A DNA stretch of 64,000 bases from Morchella semilibera. Its lineage: Eukaryota; Ascomycota; Pezizomycetes; Pezizales; Morchellaceae. The notes beneath the pieces are model-generated. The model had not been told where the DNA came from. It searched no databases and saw nothing but the letters and a program-made list of their open reading frames with translations. Position 1 is the stretch's first letter. The number at the start of each line of letters is the position of its first letter. A program made the position numbers and the translations under genes. The stretch covers positions 372,001 through 436,000 of the forward strand of contig WBVU01000005.1 of the NCBI GenBank assembly GCA_009192285.1, given 5' to 3'. Below are positions 56,749-64,000 of this stretch, piece after piece.

Positions 56749-57540
56749 GCGGCTGCAGTAGGGGCTTGTAGATAAATGTAGATGAAGTATTTAATTAGGA
56801 AATAACTAAAAATTTAATCTGTGAAATTTACGTACTTACCTATACGGATACTGGCCTACTTGCGCATTTGGATCTTTCAGCTAGTAAAATCATCATTATA
56901 TAAGGCTTCTCGCACGATATCATGCGATAAAAATATCAGACTAAGCCAAAGGTTAGCTTCAACAAGGCATGATGAAAGATATCATATGAGGTGCCAGATC
57001 AACCACATCTCCTGTTTAACTAAATCATATATCGAGCTCATAGAAATATGTGGACTAGCGGTAAGGTACCTAAAAATCGCCCAACCAAAGTTCTTTTGGG
57101 ACCCCTCTGGCAGTATCCCCTTTCCCTTTCATAGATACCATCACAATTGGTCGAAGGATATCTAAGTGGGATCTCCGGATGCTCATTGTTTTTATTCCTT
57201 ATTGCTTCTCTAATCTTTGGGTGGCCTGCGACATAGTTTCAACCCTGTGATTCTTTTCCCGGTGAAACACGGTAATTATAATGCATTGCTTCAGGCGATT
57301 ATTTTGGACTCTTTTGTATTTGACTGCAGGTACACTTCTTCGTAAATTGAATAATTCTAAATTAAATACTCTACTCAGCTCAGGGCAAGTCAATCCGTTT
57401 GACAAGTACTTAGCTAGGACCCATGCTACCACCAGTAAATGAGGCTCTGCTATGATGGGTTCATTATCCCAGCAGGCACCACTCAAGATGGTTCCTGCAT
57501 ATGATATTCGAATTCAGGCACAGAATACCTAGCCGAGCTG
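56749..57540. other. Intergenic, no supported gene
   Basis: AT-rich. A 114-codon frame (56821-57165) and a leftward 95-codon frame (57486-57199) have no recognisable domain. Confidence 0.4.
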
Positions 57541-57555
57541 TACAGTGCCCCCGGG

Positions 57556-57588
57556 TCTTTTGACGAAACGGGTCTTTTGACGAACCGA
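57556..57588 (+). repeat. Short direct repeat
   Basis: CGGGTCTTTTGACGAA occurs twice in direct succession. A similar local duplication, AGTGCCTTGTCCCATT, is at about 57828-57858. Confidence 0.7.
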
Positions 57589-57683
57589 GTATGTGGCGCC
57601 ACCACTCTATAATAAAAATAATAAATCATAATATAATACAATGCTATGCTTATAGGATCATAAGATTAGGGAAAATCAACCAA

Positions 57684-57768
57684 GTTCTTTGGCTCAGTTG
57701 GTAGAAGGTATTCTTGGCCCGGTACTTCTTCTATTAAATGGGTTGAGGTTCAAATTCCACTCAGTTTG
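57684..57768 (+). repeat. tRNA-like sequence, possible SINE head
   Basis: TTGGCTCAGTTGGTAGAAGG fits an A box (internal Pol III promoter) and GAGGTTCAAATTCCAC about 40 bases later fits a B box with one extra base. The arms do not close into a full tRNA cloverleaf (poor T-stem and no clean acceptor stem), so this is a tRNA pseudogene or the head of a SINE rather than a functional tRNA. Confidence 0.45.
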
Positions 57769-58004
57769 TAGGGTCCTCTCTGTATAGGCTCAGCGGCTAA
57801 GCTGCGAATGAACATTTTTAGAGAAATAGTGCCTTGTCCCATTAGTGCCTTGTCCCATGCATTAATTTCTGTGGCAGCAGGAATTTAAAAAATGCAATTT
57901 CTCTGCCACTGAGTGGTCTTTTGTCCCTCCGGTTTTGCTAATATATTTGGCATTCCGCATATTCAGCTGACTAAAAAAGATTGAATTTCTAATGCTCGGC
58001 TGTC

Positions 58005-58013
58005 TATATAAGG
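58005..58013 (+). promoter_or_regulatory. TATA box
   Basis: TATATAAGG is followed by a CT-rich stretch (58016-58050) and then the ATG at 58064, a standard fungal core promoter layout. Confidence 0.6.
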
Positions 58014-58063
58014 ACCCTCTACCCTCCTCCTTCTTCCCTCTTCATCTTGTTTGAGTAGTCAAA

Positions 58064-58519
58064 ATGGCCCATGAATATTTCAAAAAACTTGATGATCGTG
58101 TTGAGTTTTTCATCAAAAATGAAGTATTTAAGGACAAATATGATACTTTCAGCCGTGGATATCGTCATGGGGTTAAGCGTATTCTAAAGAGATGGGACGA
58201 TAGCCGAGCTGAACTTGAAACAATTCACGCTCACCTCAACTACATGGATCTTAAAGCACTAAAAACATCAAAGACCATCCCTTCACATGACGATCGCAAG
58301 ACTCCAAACTTCAAAGTCATACTTTCCTCACCAAATTCTGTTCAGTTTGTCGATAATAATGGAAATATTCTGGCCTACCGATTCCGCTTGCACAATCCTG
58401 AACTTGTCTACAATCTTTCCCTTACTGCCTCTCAACTTCCAAACCAAAAGTCTGCCGACACTGTTCGTGGACAGTTTAACCACCGCCATTACATTATATG
58501 GGTTTCATGGATACGCTAG
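58064..58519 (+). pseudogene. 5' fragment of a gene cut off beside a retrotransposon
   Basis: 151 codons from MAHEYFKKLDDRVEFFIKN. The second half (SVQFVDNNGNILAYRFRLHN, then an RG...NHRHYIIWVSW stretch) is the pattern seen in the middle of a family of fungal proteins that often accompanies transposable elements; that assignment is by memory of pattern only and I do not name the family. The frame ends shortly after VSW, where related proteins continue for more than 100 residues. The retrotransposon LTR starts within 90 bases, so insertion probably removed or displaced the rest. The promoter appears intact. Confidence 0.55.
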
Positions 58520-58605
58520 GGGTGGAAGGTTGGAAGGATTGGCAGGGCTGGGATTATTGTGCGTTGGGGGGATAGAGATGAGTCAGTATAGGTTCTATGG
58601 GTTTC

Positions 58606-58859
58606 TGTTACGCGAGGAAGTGAGTCATAGTTGGGATTACGCGAGGGTATGAGTCAGGTGGGGTAGCGGGGTGTCGGGTATATAAGGAAGGCTGTAAAGC
58701 CTGCTCCTGTACTTTCTTTCTTTTCCTTTCTTCTCTACGCAACGTCTTCTGTAATTAGTATTCAATATACTTTATAGTCTCTATTTCTTTAGTAACTATC
58801 GCTGCCTCTTTATTTCTCTCCCATACTTCCCTCGTACTTGGGTCGTATCGCTGTCGACA
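58606..58859 (+). repeat. Candidate 5' LTR of the chromovirus
   Basis: TG at 58606 and CA at 58858-58859 give TGTTACGCG...GTCGACA; the 3' LTR is not available to confirm the left border, which may lie up to 90 bases earlier. TATATAAGG at 58679-58687 is the probable promoter, followed by a CT-rich start region. A direct repeat TTACGCGAGG...GAGTCA is near the left end. A TGGAACGAAG at 58871 may be the primer site. Confidence 0.6.
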
Positions 58860-58939
58860 CCCGTGCCCTGTGGAACGAAGCTACAACGCCACCTCCTCCT
58901 TGAAATTACGTTGCGTCGTCATCCACACCGCACTCAACC

Positions 58940-60425
58940 ATGTCTACCCCTGCTCCCCCACCTCCTCCCCCAGCCACCATCGTGGATGGGGTCACCCTCG
59001 ATGGCAATTACCAAATCCCCCAAACCTTCGCAGACTTCGAAGCAGTAGAGGACCTACACTACCACTATATACATCTCCTAACCCTTATACGGGAAGGGGA
59101 TCGATGGAAGACGGAACGAGACGCTAGCCGAAACCTACATACCCAGACCAGACAAGAGTTGGCCACGGCAAGGGACCAACTTACTGCGTTGAACAACCAT
59201 ACAGATTCTCTGGAAGCTCAGGTTCACACCCTGGAATTCCAACTCGCCGCGGCCCGAGCTGCACCACCACCACCACCACCACATCAGCAAGACTTGATTT
59301 GTCTCCTGATGTCTCCTGAGCCTCAGGAGACTCAAAAAATATCCAGGAGTCTCAGGAGACTCTCAGGAGACCCGGGAGACTGCTGGGAGACTCCAGTCAC
59401 AAGTTGAGTTTGCTGATGCACCACCACCACCACCACCACCCCCGATGGTGCCTCCCCCACCAGCCAATGCCCCACCTACAGCCTTTCGTTCCGAGAAATT
59501 TCCTGACCCCCCTAAGTTCAACGGGGCTCGTCAGGAGCTACCCGGATTCCTAAACCTCCTTCGTACTAAACTCAGAGTAAACTACGACAGGTTCCTGAAC
59601 GAGGAGGCCAAGGTGTTCTATGCCGTTTCTCGGTTGGAGGGGAAGGCGTTGGACCAAGTTATCCCCATGGCCACCGGGGATGCTTCCCCGTTTGCTTCGG
59701 TCGCCACCTTCGTTACGTTCTTGGAAGCCTCCTTCGGGGACCCGGACCCCTGGGGTACCGTCAGGCGGAAGCTTCAGAGCCTCCGTCAGGGCAAAGGAGA
59801 CTTCGCCACCTACCTCACACAATTCTTGCGTATTATGGGCCAACTCGACTACAACGAGGAAGCCAAGAAGGACGCCCTAGAGAATGGGCTGTCTGATGAT
59901 CTTAAAGACGCGATGATTTATCAGGATACCACTACGGAGGGCTTCGATGCATATGTTAGAAGACTTATGACCATAGATAATCGGATTAGGGCTAGGAAAG
60001 ATGCCCACAAGGCCAATAGGAACCCTATGGGACAATTCGCCGCGCAACCCGCTCCCCCACACCCGTCGCATACTCCAGGAGGTCTCGTTCCAATAGACCT
60101 CTCAGCTCTTCAAGCCCGATCAACCACCCGTCCTCCGCCAGAAGAGCGATATACGTTTGCCCACGGCCGACGACAGACTACCGCCGCCGAAAAAAAATGG
60201 AGAATGGAGAATGGCCGCTATGCTTACTGCGCCGCTCCCGGCCGTGTGTTTGCTGATTGCCCCCAAGGTAACTGCCCTCGTGGCCCTCCTCAGACTATGA
60301 GAGGTGCCACTCTATCTGCCCCTCCGGCCGGTCCCATTGAGCCCCCTGCTTCTTCTTCTTCTTCTTCTTTTTCTTTTTCTTCTGTGGATGTTATTTCCTC
60401 TTCTGGTTTTTCGGGTTTTCAGTAG
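58940..60425 (+). pseudogene. gag: Gag of chromovirus, frame broken
   Basis: The first part (58940-59282, MSTPAPPPPPPATIVDGVTL...) contains a coiled coil (LEAQVHTLEFQLAAARA). After a 136-base insertion the frame resumes at about 59419 as poly-Pro and then the capsid domain (FPDPPKFNGARQELPGFLNLL, then FLEASFGDPDPWGTVRRKL). The zinc knuckle near 60222-60270 (YCAAPGRVFADC) has lost the first Cys and the His of CCHC. The tail is Ser-rich (SSSSSSFSFSS). The capsid part is well conserved, so decay is recent. Confidence 0.85.
59283..59418. mobile_element. Small insertion within the CAC repeat of gag
   Basis: CACCACCACC tracts lie on both sides (59265-59282 and about 59420-59440) and may be a target duplication. 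The insert begins CATCAGCAAGACTTGA and ends CAAGTTGAGTTTGCTGATG, an imperfect inverted pair. Between them is a cluster of CTCAGGAGACTC-like units. It shifts the frame of gag. Confidence 0.5.
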
Positions 60426-60427
60426 TC

Positions 60428-63400
60428 CCTGGTCAGTATTATGGCCCTCACCAGGGACCTTCAAAGGATTTTTCTTTATCTGCGTTTTCTATTTCTGGGT
60501 TTTCGGTTTCGGTTATGGCAGAAGAGGAACTAAATGGAGACCACTTAGTGGTAGCTTGTAACATTGCTCACAATAAGAACTCTATTTCCACTTATGCTAT
60601 GATTGATACTGGGGCCTCGGGATTTGCATTTATTGATGAAACCTTTGCGCGCCATCACCAACTCCCCCTTTTTCCTCTTAAAATTCCTCGTACACTTGAG
60701 GTGATCGATGGGAGACCTATCGCATCCGGACAAATTACCTCAATATGCCGTGTACCTTTAATTATCGGCTCTCACCAAGAACAAATTCCGCTCTTCGTTA
60801 CCAAGCTGGGACAGTACCCCCTGGTTCTTGGTATTCCTTGGCTATGACATCACGATGCCACTCTTAAATTTAAGAGCAATATAGTGGCCTTCGACTCAGA
60901 GTTCTGTAAAAAGAACTGTAATTCTACGACGACCTCCGATGTTATTCCCGGTATTAAACCTCCAACCTATATGATAGGCCCCGTTCCTTTTAGTCGCCTC
61001 GCCCGTCGCAAACAACTACAAATTTGCAGCATAACATTGTACGAAATCAAGAAAGCTCTTCAGGATGCTCCAAAGGATGGGTGGAAACAAAAAATCCCCG
61101 AACGCTATCATAATCGGTTGAATATGTTCGATGAAGCCTTCGCCCAGGATCTACCACCTCGACGCCCCTATGACCATAAGATACCCCTGAAGGAAGGATA
61201 GGAGCCCCCATTTGGTCCCCTCTATGGTATGTCCAGGGACGAGTTGCTTGCACTAAGGGACTATATCCGGGAAAATCTCTCCAAGGGGTTTATTCGTGCT
61301 AGTTCGTCTCCGGCTGGAGCTCCCGTATTATTTGTTAAAAAAGCCGATAGATCCCTTCGTCTCTGTATGGATTATCGAGGGTTAAACGAGTTGACGGTTA
61401 AAAACCGATATCCCTTACCCTTAATTCGAGAAACTTTGGACCGTCTTTCCAAGGCCAAATGGTATACAAAGTTGGATTTATGACAGGGATACAATCAAAT
61501 CCACATGGCTGAAGGGGAGGAGTGGAAGACGGCATTTAGGACCCGCTATGGTCATTTCGAGTATACCGTGATGCCATTTGGTCTCACCAATGCCCCCGCT
61601 ACCTTTCAACACTTTATTAACGATTGTCTCCGGGAACATTTGGATCAATTTTGTACTGCATATCTGGACGACATTCTGATATATAGCAATTCCCTCGAAG
61701 AACATGAACAATACGTCGAAATAATCTTGGAAGTGTTACAGAAAAATGGGATCTTGCTGAAACCAGAGAAATGCGAATTTCATACGCAAAGTACCACCTA
61801 CCTCAGATTGATTATTGAACCCAATGGCATCCGTATGGACCCTCATAAAGTATCAGCGGTACAAGAATGGACCACTCCTAAGTCCGTCAAGGATGTGCAG
61901 GCCTTCCTAGGCTTTGCCAATTTCTATCGTCGTTTTATTTTTAGATTCTCTAAACTCGCGGCCTCTCTTACTAAACTCACCAAGAAGAATGTGGTCTTTG
62001 GGTGGACTTCGCAAGCGGAAGTGGCGTTTCAAGCTCTAAAGGAAGCCTTTACTACCGCCCCTATTTTAATTCATTTCGACCCTGAAAAGCCAATTACCGT
62101 GGAAACAGACGCGTCGGACTTTGTAGCCGGTGGTATACTTTCCCAATATGATCAACAAGGGAAGTTACATCCTGTGGCATTCTTTTCCAAGAAACACACA
62201 CCCGCGGAATGTAATTATGAAATTTTCGACAAGGAACTATTGGCGATAATCAGATGTTTCGAAGAATGGAGGCCGGAGTTGGAAGGAGCGAAACATCCTA
62301 TTGAAGTTATTTCCGACCATAAAAATCTCGAATATTTTATGTCGACCAAGCAACTTAACAGGAGACAAGTAAGATGGGCTGAATATCCATCTCGCTTTAA
62401 CTTCGTGATTAAGTATAGACCTGGCAAGCAGAGCGGAAAACCGGATGCATTAACTAAGAGATCAGGAGATCTCCCTGAGGAAGGGGATGAAAGATTGCTG
62501 CATCAGAGTCAGACGGTTTTAAAAAGGGAAAATTTGGATCCTAAGCTAAGTTTATTAGCGGGTTCTTTGGCAAATGAACCCGCTGAAAAGAACGCCCTCC
62601 TATCGAAGTTATTTGACGAAGGATATTTAGCTGGCCCATTCCCACAAAAGATTCTGGACCTACGACAGACGGATACGAAACATTGCAAAGAAATATCCCT
62701 GGCAGAGTGTACTGAAGTGGATGGCCGCCTTGTCTATCGCGAAAGCATATATGTCCCCGACCATGCGCCGCTAAAGTTGGAGATTCTAAAACAATACCAA
62801 GATGCCCCCTCAGTAGGACATCCCGGCAGGGAAAAAACCTTTAAGCTGATTAGTAGGGACTACTATTGGCCAAATATGCGCGACTATATCGGCCAGTATA
62901 TTCGTAACTGCCATACCTGCCAGCGGAGTAAGCCAACGACACATGGGAAATTCGGGCTACTCCGAACACTGCCGATTCCAGAGGAACCCTGGAAAGAGAT
63001 CTCCATGGATTTTGTGACAAGCCTACCGGAGAGTGAAGGTTATGATGCCATACTGGTAGTCGTGGATCGATTAACAAAGATGCGCCACTTTCTACCCTGC
63101 AATACCACTGTCAACGCGGAAGAGTTAGCCAAATTATATTTACAACATGTTTGGAAACTACATGGGCTACCAATGTATATTACATCCGATAGAGGGACTC
63201 AGTTTACAGCCAAGTTTTGGAAATCCCTTTGTACTCAGCTTAAGGTCGAAGCTAGGATGTCGACGGCTTTTCACCCGGAAACGGACGGTCAAACAGAAAG
63301 ATTGAATGCAGTGATGGAACAATATCTCCGAGGATACGTATCCTATCAACAGGACGATTGGGTGAAATGGTTACCCATGGCCGAGTTCGCAGCCAACAAC

Positions 63401-64000
63401 CAAGTATCAGCGTCTACCAAAGCTACCCCATTCTTTGCCAATTACGGATACCACCCTCGATTTACTATGAACCTTCAGAAACCGGAGAGGACTCCGCCGA
63501 CCCTGGATGCCTACGATTTCGCAGGGAAGATGAAGGAGCTGCATGATTATTTACGAACCCAACTAAGGACGGCACAAGATCAACAAGAAAAGTCCGTGAA
63601 TGCAAAGCGCACTCCCGCCCCACGATATCGGATTGGGGACATGGTGTTTGTTTTGGCAAAAAATATTCGCACAGCACGAAAGTCACGGAAACTCGATTGG
63701 AAAAGGCTGGGACCCTTTCCCGTTCAGGAGATTATATCCCCCTATGCCTATCGCCTAAATCTTCCCCGTTCCATGAAGATGCATCCTGTCTTTCATGTTT
63801 CTTTACTTGACCTTGCCGCCGTCGATCCTGTAGCAGGTCAAATACCGCCGCCGCCTCCACCCGTTATCGTCGACCAGGAAGAAGAGTTTGAGGTCGAGGA
63901 AATTTTGGATTCGAGGTATCATGGAAAGCAAGGGCTCCAGTATTATGTTAAGTGGGCCGGATATACGGATCCTACATGGGAACCCGCGGAGTATCACGAT
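60428..64000 (+). pseudogene. pol: Pol of chromovirus (PR-RT-RH-IN-chromodomain), three stops, partial
   Basis: One frame, with stops at 60845-60847 (TGA), 61199-61201 (TAG) and 61481-61483 (TGA), then open to the edge. Protease: AMIDTGASGFAF (about 60595). Reverse transcriptase: [32 protein letters not shown] and the catalytic YLDDILIY (about 61660). RNase H: VETDASDFVAGG (about 62100). Integrase: an HHCC finger (VGHPGREKT...CHTCQRSK), then the DDE residues in SMDFVTSLPE, TSDRGTQF and ERLNAVMEQ. A chromodomain (EFEVEEILDSRYHGKQG...YVKWAGY) runs into the edge; it would direct integration to marked chromatin. Two of the three stops sit where Arg is conserved, consistent with CGA to TGA changes. 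Confidence 0.92.

Larger units (their letters stand above)
58606..64000 (+). mobile_element. Ty3/gypsy chromovirus, cut by right window edge
   Basis: The order is 5' LTR, gag, protease, reverse transcriptase, RNase H, integrase and a C-terminal chromodomain, which defines a chromovirus. Gag is frameshifted by a small insertion and pol carries three in-frame stops, so this copy cannot make a full polyprotein. It probably landed in the gene at 58064. The 3' LTR and the target duplication lie outside the window. Confidence 0.9.

Noticed and set aside
57684-57768. Functional tRNA gene
   Set aside because: A and B boxes are present, but the T-stem and acceptor stem do not pair and the B box has an extra base.

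Overview
The window looks like a transposon-rich, gene-poor stretch of a filamentous ascomycete genome. The evidence is short spliceosomal introns (48-104 nt) with CTAAC-type branch points, TPR-CHAT, patatin and ubiquitin-like genes of fungal type, Ty3/gypsy chromoviruses, and short internal TTAGGG-type repeats. The density of elements and the gene families would fit Pezizales (truffle relatives), but that is an inference.

Layout. 1-2862: leftward LTR retrotransposon cut by the window edge (gag plus its 5' LTR), with a small TIR element beside the LTR. 3282-7819: two convergent genes, a two-exon HNH nuclease-type gene (+) and a multi-exon gene (-) whose last exon has a restriction-endonuclease-like IEV motif. 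10990-12417: four-exon gene with a STAND-type N-terminus and a ubiquitin-like domain. 14533-14924: solo LTR of the first retrotransposon family with a perfect 5-bp target duplication. 19830-23717: a 1295-residue TPR-CHAT caspase-like protease in one exon. 27452-28285: 277-residue protein of an uncharacterised fungal family with an acidic tail. 39980-43857: GTPase-RING-patatin gene with four exons and one frame break. 44.1-46.0 kb: minisatellites, telomere-like motifs and inverted duplications. 47831-49374: two-exon orphan gene. 58064-58519: a gene truncated next to a chromovirus that fills 58.6-64.0 kb and carries several stops.

Between the genes lie many small non-autonomous inverted-repeat elements. 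Twelve are flanked by a TA dinucleotide as in Tc1/mariner/pogo insertions. Some are nested or share a TA, and one nest can be undone on paper to give a clean empty site. No transposase able to move them was seen.

Taken together, CHAT protease, patatin/GTPase, ULD/STAND-like and HNH genes are families linked in fungi to self/non-self recognition and regulated cell death. The window may therefore be an innate-immunity-like island in TE-rich DNA. That joint role is an inference; only the domains are seen in the sequence. The long tracts between genes otherwise hold no ORF that I can support.
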